Source: Saprospiraceae bacterium (GTDB taxonomy: Bacteria > Bacteroidota > Bacteroidia > Chitinophagales > Saprospiraceae). From it: a DNA stretch of 64,000 bases. Below, in pieces: positions 18,200 through 27,290 of the stretch. The notes beneath the pieces are model-generated. The model was not told where the DNA came from, did not search any database, and saw only the letters and a program-made list of their open reading frames with translations. The translations under genes and the position numbers were made by a program. The stretch is from the NCBI GenBank assembly GCA_016717265.1, contig JADKFX010000001.1:806001-870000 (forward strand). Direction: 5' to 3'. Within the stretch, counting starts at the first letter, position 1; each line of letters opens with the position of its first letter.

Positions 18200-18958
18200 A
18201 TGTCAAAAGCAACAGTTAACACAGATCTTCCTATAGCTTTGAAGCTCAAGCAATTATATGAATTACAGATCATAGATTCTGAGATTGATCAGGTTCATAT
18301 CGTAAAAGGTGAATTGCCTGTAGCTGTTAGCGACCTTGAAGATGAAATAGCAGGTTTAATTACCAGGATCACTAAATTAGAATCTTCCATAGTTGATATG
18401 GAGAAGGATCAATCGAATCATAAAGTGAATATTAAAACTTCTGAAGAGAATATTAAGAAGTATGAAAAGCAGTTAAACGGTGTTAAGAATAACCGGGAAT
18501 ATGATGCTTTAAATAAAGAAATCAATTTGCAGCGTTTGGAAATTCAGCTTTCAGAAAAGAAAATGAAGGAAATGTTGGAACAAATAAAATTGAAAAAAAC
18601 GGCATTAGATGGCGTAAAGGAACGTCAGGATTTAAAGCAAAAGGAAGTTCAAGAAAAGAAAGAAGAGCTTAGTAAAATTATTGAAAAAACAGAAAAGGAA
18701 GAAGCAACGCTTACCAAAAAATCTGAAAAATATAGAAAAGTTATTGAATCCCGATTATTATTAGCTTACCATAATATACGTTTAAGATATCGCAATGGAC
18801 TTGCGGTTGTAACGGTAAAAAGGAATGCCTGCGGTGGTTGTTTTAATCAAATACCGCCTCAAGTTCAATTAGAAATTGGATTGCGTAAAAAAATCATTGC
18901 TTGTGAACACTGCGGTCGTGTCTTGGTAGACGATCAGATAATGGAAGTGGAAGGATAA
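18200..18958 (+). CDS. Coiled-coil protein with C4 zinc ribbon
   Basis: About 252 residues from the ATG at 18200, right behind the Nif3 stop. A long charged coiled coil (about 25-185) precedes a zinc ribbon with CGGC and CEHC pairs (residues about 210-240). Proteins of this build are regularly found next to Nif3-family genes. They are thought to bind nucleic acid or act in division or translation, but no reaction is known. Nothing is missing from the zinc site. Confidence 0.88.
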   Translation: MSKATVNTDLPIALKLKQLYELQIIDSEIDQVHIVKGELPVAVSDLEDEIAGLITRITKLESSIVDMEKDQSNHKVNIKTSEENIKKYEKQLNGVKNNREYDALNKEINLQRLEIQLSEKKMKEMLEQIKLKKTALDGVKERQDLKQKEVQEKKEELSKIIEKTEKEEATLTKKSEKYRKVIESRLLLAYHNIRLRYRNGLAVVTVKRNACGGCFNQIPPQVQLEIGLRKKIIACEHCGRVLVDDQIMEVEG

Positions 18959-18978
18959 TATTATATCCAAACTTCAAA

Positions 18979-19701
18979 ATGTTTAGACTATCCAAAGTCA
19001 TTTCATTTAGTATTTCTTTTCTTTGTTTTAGTGCTTCCTATTCGCAGCAGAGTTTTTGCAAATTCACTCCTGAAATAAAAGCAATATATAATACGATCCT
19101 GCAATTGGATTTGGAACAGGCTAAAGTTGAATTAGGAAACAAGCCAATTAAAGATCCAAACAAAGCCTATTTATTACTTGAAAACTCAATCGATTTTTAT
19201 AAATACTTTATCCTAGAAGAAACACCTGATTTAGAAGCATCTAAGAAACAAAAAGAACTTCGTCTCCGCACCATTGAAATAGCGGCTTTACCAATTGAAT
19301 GGAGTCGTTTTTTGAAAGCAGAGTTACTTCTTCAATGGGCAATGATTCATGTTAAACAAGGTGATTTTCTAATTGGTTTTCAAAATTTTCGGGAAGCTGT
19401 TAGTTTATTGGAAGCGAATGTTGAGCAGTATCCAGATTTTAAGTATAGTTATAAATCCTTGGGTATTTTACATGCTTTACTTGCTGGAATTCCGGAATCA
19501 TTTAAATGGGCGGCACAACTTATTGGTTTAAAAGGACATTTGGTTACTGGAAAAGAGGAATTACAAGGTTTTATAATGTTTGCAGAAACCAATCAAGATT
19601 TGTTTTTAGAAGAGGCATATGGAGCCATGAGTTTTTTAATTTCATATCTTGAAAACAAACCTGAGCAAGGCTATAATTATTGGATTAAAAAATGGGATTA
19701 A
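18979..19701 (+). CDS. Secreted TPR-like protein, N-terminal part (gene frameshifted)
   Basis: 240 residues with a signal peptide ending near SASYSQQ. The helical repeats that follow resemble tetratricopeptide pairs. The frame ends in YWIKKWD at an A6 run (19687-19692). The next open frame starts inside that run and continues the same helical protein. One extra A gives YWIKKMGLKEPNP and a protein of about 495 residues. The role is unknown; export suggests a periplasmic or surface scaffold. Confidence 0.7.
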   Translation: MFRLSKVISFSISFLCFSASYSQQSFCKFTPEIKAIYNTILQLDLEQAKVELGNKPIKDPNKAYLLLENSIDFYKYFILEETPDLEASKKQKELRLRTIEIAALPIEWSRFLKAELLLQWAMIHVKQGDFLIGFQNFREAVSLLEANVEQYPDFKYSYKSLGILHALLAGIPESFKWAAQLIGLKGHLVTGKEELQGFIMFAETNQDLFLEEAYGAMSFLISYLENKPEQGYNYWIKKWD

Positions 19702-20462
19702 AGGAACCCAATCCTTTATATGCATTTGTACAAAGCAGGTTAGCAATTCGAGCAAACTATAATGATGCGGCTATAAATATTTTGCAATCACTGCCTATCG
19801 AAGAGCGAAATAAATTACCTTATTTACATTTTCTATTGGGTCTTGTAAAATTACAAAAATTGGATGTTAATGCAGAACCAAGTTTTAAATTTTATTTGCA
19901 GCAATATAAAGGTCAATCACATCTTAAAGAATGTTACCAAAAATTAGCGTGGAGTTCTTTAATTCATGGGAATCGAGCTTTGTATCATTTATATATTTCA
20001 AAATGTTTGACTCAAGGAATTCAAGTAAGCGATGAAGATAAACAAGCCTATTTAGAAGCATCTCGAAAGCAAAAGCCGGATTCTATTTTATTGCGGGCGC
20101 GTTTATTATGTGATGGGGCATATGTTGGGAAAGCATGGGAAACACTTTTAAAAGTGAAAGATGATTATTATAAAAACCCTGTATTTCAACTGGAGTGCGC
20201 ATATCGTTTAGGTAGAATTTTCCAGTTGAAAAAGGAATACGCGCAGGCATTGATTCATTTTGAAGATGCGGTTCATTTTGATCTTGAGGAACGGACTTAT
20301 ATGTCGTGCAATGCTTTATTACAAATGGGATTAATTAAAGAAGCCTTGAATCAAAAGAATGAAGCACGCACGTACTTTAAATCTGTATTAGACAGGAAAC
20401 CGGACCAATATCAGCGATCGATGCAACAGAAAGCTAAATCTGGTCTTTCGAGGTTAAATTGA
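19692..20462 (+). CDS. Secreted TPR-like protein, C-terminal part (gene frameshifted)
   Basis: 256 residues that continue the protein begun at 18979. TPR-type repeats are visible, such as FQLECAYRLGRIFQLKKEYAQALIHF and LLQMGLIKEALNQKNEARTYF. The ATG at 19692 lies in the A run and is preceded by no separate signal peptide, so it is unlikely to be an independent exported protein. It ends the co-directional panC-to-TPR gene run. Confidence 0.7.
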   Translation: MGLKEPNPLYAFVQSRLAIRANYNDAAINILQSLPIEERNKLPYLHFLLGLVKLQKLDVNAEPSFKFYLQQYKGQSHLKECYQKLAWSSLIHGNRALYHLYISKCLTQGIQVSDEDKQAYLEASRKQKPDSILLRARLLCDGAYVGKAWETLLKVKDDYYKNPVFQLECAYRLGRIFQLKKEYAQALIHFEDAVHFDLEERTYMSCNALLQMGLIKEALNQKNEARTYFKSVLDRKPDQYQRSMQQKAKSGLSRLN

Positions 20463-20592
20463 ACGTCAAATTAAAATCTAAAAGCAATTCTTTAAATAAA
20501 GCCTACATTATTAAGAAAAATCCTATTTTTGCGACCCGAATTATTTAAAATTTACCACTTTTTGCACACACACTCACATATATTTAGGATTT
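20463..20592 (+). promoter_or_regulatory. tRNA-Met upstream region with TAnnTTTG element at 20524-20531
   Basis: TATTTTTG at 20524-20531 matches the -7 consensus and lies about 60 bp before the mature tRNA 5' end. No gene is present here. A -33 element is not clear. Confidence 0.35.
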
Positions 20593-20666
20593 GGCGTGGT
20601 AGCTCAGCTGGTTAGAGCGTGCGATTCATAATCGCAAGGTCGGGAGTTCAACCCTCCCTCACGCTA
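20593..20666 (+). tRNA. tRNA-Met, anticodon CAT
   Basis: A complete 74-base cloverleaf. The acceptor stem GGCGTGG pairs with TCACGCT (two G-U pairs), with T8-A9 following. The D stem is GCTC/GAGC, the anticodon stem TGCGA/TCGCA with loop TTCATAA, and the T stem GGGAG/CTCCC with loop TTCAACC. The CAT anticodon could be elongator Met or a lysidine-modified Ile; the acceptor start resembles elongator tRNA-Met of Bacteroidota. CCA is not encoded. Confidence 0.93.
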
Positions 20667-20681
20667 CAAAAGAGAGATAAA

Positions 20682-20718
20682 AAGAAGGAGTCGATTAAGG
20701 AATTGGCTCCTTTTTTTA
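20682..20718 (+). terminator. Terminator of the tRNA-Met transcript
   Basis: AAGGAGTC and GGCTCCTT pair (one G-U) around a 12-base loop and are followed by a run of T. The hairpin begins about 15 bases after the tRNA 3' end. Confidence 0.65.
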
Positions 20719-20734
20719 TGTAAATGAAAGTGAA

Positions 20735-20775
20735 AAGCTGGTTACCTACCTGACCTTCGTCAAGTAGGCAGGGAT
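20735..20775. repeat. Imperfect palindrome of the CCTACCTGAC/GTCAAGTAGGCAGG type
   Basis: Around 20744-20772 the sequence reads as two inverted arms (CCTACCTGAC and GTCAAGTAGGCAGG) around CTTC. Palindromes of this CCTGCCTA flavour are widespread small repeats in Bacteroidota, as I recall. It lies exactly between the two copies of the tRNA half and may have mediated the duplication. Confidence 0.45.
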
Positions 20776-20863
20776 CGTGCGATTCATAATCGCAAGGTCG
20801 GGAGTTCAATCCTCCCTCACGCTACAAAAGAGAGATAAAAAGAAGGAGTCGATTAAGGAATTG
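20776..20863 (+). pseudogene. Duplicated 3' part of tRNA-Met plus terminator arm (tRNA fragment)
   Basis: These 88 bp repeat 20618-20705 with a single difference (C to T in the T loop, TTCAATC). They contain the anticodon arm, variable loop, T arm and acceptor 3' strand, but no D arm or acceptor 5' strand, so no tRNA can be made. The offset is 158 bp. The copied terminator arm is followed by its own partner GACTTCTTTTT, so a hairpin still forms (20840-20875). Confidence 0.85.
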
Positions 20864-20875
20864 ACTTCTTTTTAA

Positions 20876-21240
20876 TCTAGGAAAGAAAAATATATCGCTA
20901 ATAAATTTCCAATTAAATTCTATCAGCAATTATTATTCATTGAAAAGAATCGAAATTCTGGAATTATTGCAAGGAATAAAGCACATTTTAAGAAGCCAGC
21001 CCCAAATGCTTACAAATTAGATATTATTTCAATTTTACATAATGGGTTTAGTTTTGACGACCAAAGCATGATATTATGGAACGCGATCATTCAGCAAAAA
21101 CGAATATCCTTTAGTATTTTTATGGGTCAGGTTAAAAAACTGGGAAGCAAGAAATATCTTTTCTTTTAATAATCGGGTATCCGTTCGAAATACAGCGCGT
21201 GGCGAGTATTTTTCGCCCTTGCTTTAAGGAATTTCTTTTA
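20876..21240 (+). pseudogene. Decayed coding sequence, unrecognised
   Basis: An open frame of 97 codons without an early start codon runs from 20876 to the TAA at 21167-21169, with protein-like content such as APNAYKLDIISILHNGFSFD. Near its end another frame becomes protein-like (NWEARNIFSFNNRVSVRNTARG, to about 21230). This looks like a gene that lost its start when the tRNA duplication formed and then gained a frameshift. I do not recognise the family. Confidence 0.3.
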
Positions 21241-21727
21241 TTCAATGAATCTGAGTTTCACTATCGTGTTGAGCAAAAAACTTTGGTAGAAAATTAGAAG
21301 CTGATGCCTGGTGAGTAAGCAAAAGCGCCTTATTTCGAACAAGCTTTTTGGTTCTTTTGAGCGATTGCAAAAGAACGAAAGATTTTTGATCACGCTACAC
21401 TCTATAGATATAAGTAAATTATTTTGAAAATTCAGAATCGAATTCTATAAGATTTAATATTGAAGACATTTTATTTTAGTCCCCAAATTTAAATGTGTTC
21501 CATTTTTATTTACTGGATAGTTTGTGTTTGAATGGGATTCTTAAATAGGTAGGTTTTTAAAATGAACACTATTTTTTTAGTGGATAGGAATTCATCAGAT
21601 TAGGGATAAAATGCAATTGAAAAAATTCTCTTTTGATGTATTGGTAGCATCCTATTTTAGTGAATTTAAACACGCGAATTATATGATATTATCGAGTGCT
21701 TAATTAGATTCATACATTGTAAAATAA
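21240..21727. other. Gene-free stretch with a short inverted repeat
   Basis: No supported gene. GTTCTTTTG (21351-21359) and CAAAAGAAC (21368-21376) form a perfect 9-bp inverted repeat. A smaller GGCGA/TCGCC pair lies near 21203-21220. Neither is followed by a T-run. The first resembles a small dispersed repeat often seen in Bacteroidota genomes. Confidence 0.4.
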
Positions 21728-23173
21728 TTATTTGCTTTGATTCTTTTGTGCAATGAACTCGCGGACATTTATGAATCGGAAAACAAAAGCTAAAAACAGA
21801 ACAATTAGGCCTGATAAAATTGCTTTAACCGACCAGTTTAATTCAAATAATTTAATGCCATAGACAAGTAGTGTTGATAAAATTATAAAACTAATTATTT
21901 TTAACCAAAACTTTGACTCAAGTCTAATATTGGTATTTCGTTCAATGTACCAAACTTGAGCTAAAAACAAACAAGAGTGCGTTACTATGGTAATAAATGC
22001 AGCACCCAGTACTCCCCAATGTGATATCATAAATAAATTAGCGCCAATACTTATCAGGAATGCAATAAAATAATAAAATAGTAATTTATTTTCTTTATGA
22101 ATCGCCTGGAATAATGCACCGTAAATATAATTTAAACTGGCAGGAATAAATGCAAGCATGCAGAGCGAGAATGTAGTGGACCAATATAAATCTGATTGAT
22201 GATATAATAAATTCATGATTTCACTTGAATAAAAACAACTTACAAGCACAATCGAAAGCGTTAGGCTAACTAATAAATTCATGGACATCTTAAACAAATC
22301 TGATAATTTGTTTTGATCATTATAGAGTACTGAAAACATGGCAAGTAATAAACTTCCAAATGCTAAAGAAATCATACTCGAGGCTTCAAATAATCGCATG
22401 GAGGCTGCATAAATTCCGGATTCATGCTCCCCTTTTTCCATTATTCTGCCTATAAGAAATACATCAATTTTATTATATAATGAACTAAATAAATAAATAC
22501 CTGCAAAGGGAAGACAAGCAAGTAGAATTTTTTTTACTTCTGAATATTTTAACCATTTTATTGAAATATTCAGCTGTTTTTTTGCAACAAATAAAACAGC
22601 AGTTACTAAAGTTAATGAAAGGGAAATCGTTTGAATCCAAATAAAGGATTGAATTCCTATATAATTTGAGAACGCCGTATGCCAAAGCAAAAAGCTACCC
22701 AAGGCAATCAGTAAAATGCGATCTAAAATAGAGATAAAACTATCTGTTTTATAAAAACCTAATCCAGATATGCTGGATCTAAAAAAGAAAATGCCACTAA
22801 CCAATACCTGATTAAATGCCAAATGCATCAGAATTGGAACTCTTTCAGCTTCTAATGGTAACACAAAAGCAAATAATAAAATGCAAAGACCATAAATTAT
22901 GGAAAGTATAATTTTAACACCAGCAAAATCTTTATATTCAAGGTGTATTGTTTTCCGATTTTGGCTTACATATCGATTCGTATAATTTTGGATGCCAAAA
23001 TCATTAATAAATTGAAAAAGTAAAGTAAAATTAAGTAATTGAAAATAGATTCCATAAGATTCTGTCCCCAATTTCAATTGCATTTGTCGGTCTATTCCTA
23101 ATAAATAAAAGGCTTTTATCAATAGACCTAGTACCAATAGGATTAAAATATTAATTGCAAATTCTCTTTTCAT
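21728..23173 (-). CDS. Polysaccharide flippase, Wzx-like (MOP superfamily)
   Basis: 481 residues with about twelve to fourteen membrane helices and an overall build of Wzx/oligosaccharide flippases. YGIYFQLLNFTLLFQFINDFGIQNY lies in the first helices, and FSSLYNKIDVFLIGRIMEKGEHESGIYAAS in the middle carries the usual D and G positions. These move lipid-linked sugar units across the inner membrane. No glycosyltransferases adjoin it, which is unusual for a Wzx gene. It is transcribed away from the downstream T9SS gene. Confidence 0.85.
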   Translation of the reverse strand: MKREFAINILILLVLGLLIKAFYLLGIDRQMQLKLGTESYGIYFQLLNFTLLFQFINDFGIQNYTNRYVSQNRKTIHLEYKDFAGVKIILSIIYGLCILLFAFVLPLEAERVPILMHLAFNQVLVSGIFFFRSSISGLGFYKTDSFISILDRILLIALGSFLLWHTAFSNYIGIQSFIWIQTISLSLTLVTAVLFVAKKQLNISIKWLKYSEVKKILLACLPFAGIYLFSSLYNKIDVFLIGRIMEKGEHESGIYAASMRLFEASSMISLAFGSLLLAMFSVLYNDQNKLSDLFKMSMNLLVSLTLSIVLVSCFYSSEIMNLLYHQSDLYWSTTFSLCMLAFIPASLNYIYGALFQAIHKENKLLFYYFIAFLISIGANLFMISHWGVLGAAFITIVTHSCLFLAQVWYIERNTNIRLESKFWLKIISFIILSTLLVYGIKLFELNWSVKAILSGLIVLFLAFVFRFINVREFIAQKNQSK

Positions 23174-23374
23174 TGTAATCGCACAAGATACAAACTGAAA
23201 AGACTTGAAAAAGAGCTAATCCTATATTTATATCTAAGGCGCATGTTTTTATAGACCTCAGATAAGCAGCCTCTTAAAAATGTTAGTTATAAATAGGTAT
23301 TGATTCTTTATTATTTGATGATATTTTGATTTGATATGTTTAAATGAATTATTTTGGAGCTCTAATTCAAGTTC

Positions 23375-25807
23375 ATGAGTCGTTCTGCTTTTCAAAATAG
23401 ACAGATTTTATTATTTGTTTTTATATTATCTACTGCTTCTCAAAGTTTTGCACAAAGTATTCGCTTTCAAAAGACCTATGCGCCTGAAGCTTTCAAAGCA
23501 GGTGTCAAAAATAAAGATGCAAGTTTTTACGATGTTGAAACACTTTCAGATGATGGATTTGCTACCCTTGGCTTTTTAACAGATAGTTTAAATCGTTCTG
23601 AAGGATTTATAGCTCGATATGACTGTACTGGAAAGACCCTGTGGACAAAAGTATTAGGTGCTTCTGGGGCACCAACGAATACCAATGCCGGTATTGTAGA
23701 AACTGATCAAGGAGATCTTGTTTTCAGTTTTAATTTAGGTACTGGCTTTTTTAGAGCATCTATTTTGTGTGGTAAAATAGCGAAGGATGGACAGATAATC
23801 TGGATGAAGCGTATCGGAAATAATACTGAATTTGGCCGGGATATTGTAAAGACCCCAGATGGTGGTTTTGTGATTGTAGGGAGTACTGGATTTTATGGAA
23901 CCGATTTTCAAGCAGACGATATTTATATGCTAAAATTAGATGCAAATGGTAACATCCTTTGGACTAAAACATTTGGAAATCCAGCAGGAACTTATGACGA
24001 AGCATTTGCTGTAAAATTAGACTCTAAAAATAATTTAATTGTAACTGGCAGATGTATTGCAGACACTACATTTCAAGCATTTATTTTAAAAACAGATCCT
24101 TCTGGAATTCCAATCCAATTTAAAACCTATGGTTACCATAATCAACGAACAAATGCCTTTGATATATTGGTAGACAAAGAAGATAATTATCTCATAACCG
24201 GATTTACAACAATCCTTGAAACAGATCATACTTCGGCTGAAAGTGATCCTTATTTGATTAAAGTGGATAGTGCTTTAAACCTCATATTTGCAAATGTATA
24301 TGAAGTAAATGTTGGTAGAGATTTTAGTACTATTGGGGAAGGTCTTTGTTTATTGGATGATGGTGGTTATGCAATTGGTGTGAGTACTTCTTCATTCTCT
24401 AATCATGACATATCTGGTCCAAGTGCGCCAAATAAAAATGCCTTGTATATAATCCGTAAAGATGGTTCCATTCGGAAGGCATTCCTTTATAATATGCATG
24501 GTTCTCAGTACACCCGGGTGAGAAAAAGTAGTATGGGTTCTGTATTGTTAGGTGGATTTTCAAGAGCCTATACTGATAAAAATGTAAGCCAGGGATTAAT
24601 TATTAAAACAGATAATTTCTTTTTTTCAGGATGTAATGACATTGATGTTACACCAGAATTAACACTTTATAAGCCAAGCTGGCAAATCGCTGATTTTAAA
24701 TATCAAACGAAATCTGGAAACAAAGTACTAGACTACATTAATGTTAAAGATTCATTGATAAAAGATTTTGTTGTTTGCGAAGAAATACCATTACTAACAC
24801 CAGATTTTGAAGGGCCTCAAAGTATTTGTCCGGGGCAAGCTCGTTTTATAGACCAATCCGGTGGACCTGGTATAAAATATTGGATCGTAGATCAGGATAC
24901 AATACATAAGGATGGAAATTTAGATTATTTTTTTAACACACCAGGTATCCATACAGTTACACTCGTATTACAATTTAGTTGTGTAATAAAAACACTATCA
25001 AAAACAATTGAAGTATTGCCAGCGTTTCAAGATACAATTAAAGAAACAATATGTCCGGGCGTAACTTATAATTTTAAAGGTAATAATTACACTAGTGAAG
25101 GTATTTATACTGTAAGTTTACCAGGGACAAATGGACAATGTGATTCTATTTTTGTACTTGATTTAAAATTTTTGCAGCGATTACAATGGAGTGAGAATCA
25201 TGAATTTTGTGGATCAGAATTTAAAATTTATGATAAAACATTTACCCAATCAAATTCAAATGCGAATGTGATTCTAAAAAATCAGCAAGGCTGTGATAGT
25301 TTAGAAATTAAATTAAACGTGACGAAAATATTTTTAGATTCAATAGTAGATTTGGATCCAAAGAATCCAATAGATACACTTTATTTTTGCGATACTATAC
25401 GGATTGGAAGTAAATTATTTACTACAGCTGGAAGTTATACCAATGAAATCGTAGACACACTAAATGATTGTGTTCTTTTGAAAATTAATGTGACCTTAAT
25501 TAATAATTGTTTTTGCCTTGAGTTTCCAAATTTATTTACACCTGAAAATGGGGACGATCTCAATGATGAATTCAAGCCCTATAATCATTGTGGTGAAATT
25601 ATTGAAGCCTTTAAATTAAATGTATTTAATCGATGGGGTCAAAAAGTTTTTGAATCGAATGATTATAAACTAGGCTGGGATGGTCGCTTTAAGTCTGTAC
25701 AAGCACCACCCGAAACCTATATGTATCATGCTGAATATAAAATTCGATTTACTGATCGTACACCGATTCAAAAAAGTCAAAAAGGTGCTGTCTCATTAAT
25801 TCGGTAA
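23375..25807 (+). CDS. Secreted protein with PKD-like domain and T9SS type B sorting domain
   Basis: 810 residues. A signal peptide (to about SQSFAQS) is followed by an N-terminal beta-propeller-like region of repeated GGFVIVGST/ILWTKTFG strands (about 30-440). Next is a PKD-like domain (about 475-560, STPGIHTVTLVLQ-like) and Cys-containing repeats. The C-terminal gliding motility-associated domain begins FPNLFTPENGDDLND and includes NVFNRWGQKVFES and GWDG, which are type B sorting signals for the T9SS. The protein should reach the cell surface or medium. Ligand unknown. Confidence 0.9.
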   Translation: MSRSAFQNRQILLFVFILSTASQSFAQSIRFQKTYAPEAFKAGVKNKDASFYDVETLSDDGFATLGFLTDSLNRSEGFIARYDCTGKTLWTKVLGASGAPTNTNAGIVETDQGDLVFSFNLGTGFFRASILCGKIAKDGQIIWMKRIGNNTEFGRDIVKTPDGGFVIVGSTGFYGTDFQADDIYMLKLDANGNILWTKTFGNPAGTYDEAFAVKLDSKNNLIVTGRCIADTTFQAFILKTDPSGIPIQFKTYGYHNQRTNAFDILVDKEDNYLITGFTTILETDHTSAESDPYLIKVDSALNLIFANVYEVNVGRDFSTIGEGLCLLDDGGYAIGVSTSSFSNHDISGPSAPNKNALYIIRKDGSIRKAFLYNMHGSQYTRVRKSSMGSVLLGGFSRAYTDKNVSQGLIIKTDNFFFSGCNDIDVTPELTLYKPSWQIADFKYQTKSGNKVLDYINVKDSLIKDFVVCEEIPLLTPDFEGPQSICPGQARFIDQSGGPGIKYWIVDQDTIHKDGNLDYFFNTPGIHTVTLVLQFSCVIKTLSKTIEVLPAFQDTIKETICPGVTYNFKGNNYTSEGIYTVSLPGTNGQCDSIFVLDLKFLQRLQWSENHEFCGSEFKIYDKTFTQSNSNANVILKNQQGCDSLEIKLNVTKIFLDSIVDLDPKNPIDTLYFCDTIRIGSKLFTTAGSYTNEIVDTLNDCVLLKINVTLINNCFCLEFPNLFTPENGDDLNDEFKPYNHCGEIIEAFKLNVFNRWGQKVFESNDYKLGWDGRFKSVQAPPETYMYHAEYKIRFTDRTPIQKSQKGAVSLIR

Positions 25808-26049
25808 TTAAAGGTTTTTCAAAAGCAAGGATAGCGCATTGCAATACGATATTAACGGCAGGTATTCGCTTAAATTATATTGATATTCAAACTATTGTTA
25901 AGATATTTCGATTTAAATCCGAGTTTTAAATCTGTATTAAAACTTAATTACCAGCCAATGTAAGAATAGAATAAGGTTGATGATGATACCAATTCTTTGA
26001 TTCTTCACTTCAGCATCAAAAAGAGAAGGATAGAATACCTGATAATAAT

Positions 26050-26535
26050 TTAGTATTTATTCCTTTTTCCTATCCGGTTTTCTCTTCTTTCTTTCAATTT
26101 GCGAATTACTTCTTGGTTAAATTCCATTTCAGCAGGTTCTAATTTTGCAAGTTTTTTTGATGGTAAAATGGCTTTAAATTTTTCGTAATAATTCTTTTTA
26201 AGCGAAAGTTCTTTTTCCTGAATATTAAATTGATCTTCTAAAGCTTTTTTAGATTCTTCATCTGTCATTTCGTTTTTGCGTGCATCCCTTTTATGAAAGA
26301 TCAGATCCTTACGCAATTCCATTCTCTTTTTTGAGAATTCATTATAGACTGGCCAAAAATGAGTTGATTCTTCTGTAGTCAGATCTAGTTTATTTGTTAA
26401 AAATGCAACCCGCATGGCTTCCATTTTTTCCATCATTCGTTGTTTACCTTCAGGACGCATCTCTGGATCGTCTTGAGCAGTTCCAATGATAAGCTTGCTT
26501 ATCAGGAAAAGGGTGATAAAAAATATTCGTTTCAT
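26050..26535 (-). CDS. Spy/CpxP-like periplasmic protein linked to an ECF sigma operon
   Basis: 161 residues, signal peptide ending near IGTAQ, then a highly charged helical protein (LTTEESTHFWPVYNEFSKKRMELRK and a Lys/Glu-rich end). It resembles the Spy/CpxP fold with LTxEE motifs. Similar genes at the end of Bacteroidota sigma/anti-sigma operons are labelled sensors of ECF sigma factors. It is third in the operon after the sigma factor and the anti-sigma-like gene (30 bp gap), so a role as periplasmic stress sensor or chaperone is inferred. Confidence 0.75.
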   Translation of the reverse strand: MKRIFFITLFLISKLIIGTAQDDPEMRPEGKQRMMEKMEAMRVAFLTNKLDLTTEESTHFWPVYNEFSKKRMELRKDLIFHKRDARKNEMTDEESKKALEDQFNIQEKELSLKKNYYEKFKAILPSKKLAKLEPAEMEFNQEVIRKLKERRENRIGKRNKY

Positions 26536-26565
26536 AGATTTCGATTTAAAATTTCTTAATTATTA

Positions 26566-27288
26566 TTATTCAAATAGCTCAATGATAAAATCGGATGTTT
26601 CATCATCCATAGTCTCCATGATTTCAAGAGAATTGAGTTCATCTTCATTTAAAATACTTGCCAAACTTTGATGTTCAAATTCATTCGAGTAGGTAGAAAC
26701 ATACTCTAATAATTCTTCTTCCGAGCTCGCTGCCAAATAATCAACATGGGTGGATGTGTTATATAAATTCATAACAAACCAGGAAATGACTATAACGAAA
26801 CTTGCAGCAGCACTAAAGACCCAAAGCTTTTTAAAAGAGCCTGGTATTATTTTTGAATTTTGTTTTAATTTTATTTTTGATAATACTTTATCTGAAAAAT
26901 TTTCAAAATATCCATTGGGAACTTTAAAGACGTTTTGATTCAATTCTTGAGGGATCGCTTCTTTTTCAATGCGATCCATAATTCTATTTGTTAAATTCTC
27001 AAAATAGTTGACTGGTAATTGAAAAACATTAGAATTGTACTGTTCTATTTTGTTTTCTTTGTGAATCCGATCTAGAATATGATCTGGAAATTTTGTAAAA
27101 TAGTCTGCAGGTAATTTAAATATAGTTGGATTGATTTTATTTAAAAATTCATCTTGTTTGGCACGAACTATAATACCATCTGTTAAATCTGTAAAATAAG
27201 CATTCGGCACTATAAACGGATTAGAATGTTTTAATATTTCCTCGTGTGGTAATTTGGGATCTTCATGTATATTTAAAGAATCGTTCAT
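26566..27288 (-). CDS. Membrane anti-sigma factor-like protein with four 32-residue repeats
   Basis: 240 residues. A cytoplasmic N-terminal part contains four copies of a (V/L)PxxYFxxLxDxI motif. The VP/LP pairs are at residues 27, 59, 91 and 123, exactly 32 apart. A single transmembrane helix follows (about 155-176) and then an acidic periplasmic C-terminus. The stop lies 2 bp from the sigma gene, so the two are translationally linked. The build and position fit a membrane anti-sigma factor, but no zinc-binding or ASD motif is seen. The repeat unit may bind sigma. Confidence 0.75.
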   Translation of the reverse strand: MNDSLNIHEDPKLPHEEILKHSNPFIVPNAYFTDLTDGIIVRAKQDEFLNKINPTIFKLPADYFTKFPDHILDRIHKENKIEQYNSNVFQLPVNYFENLTNRIMDRIEKEAIPQELNQNVFKVPNGYFENFSDKVLSKIKLKQNSKIIPGSFKKLWVFSAAASFVIVISWFVMNLYNTSTHVDYLAASSEEELLEYVSTYSNEFEHQSLASILNEDELNSLEIMETMDDETSDFIIELFE

Positions 27289-27290
27289 TT

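Noticed and set aside
20776..20863. A second functional tRNA-Met
   Set aside because: The copy lacks the D arm and the acceptor 5' strand, so the cloverleaf cannot form.
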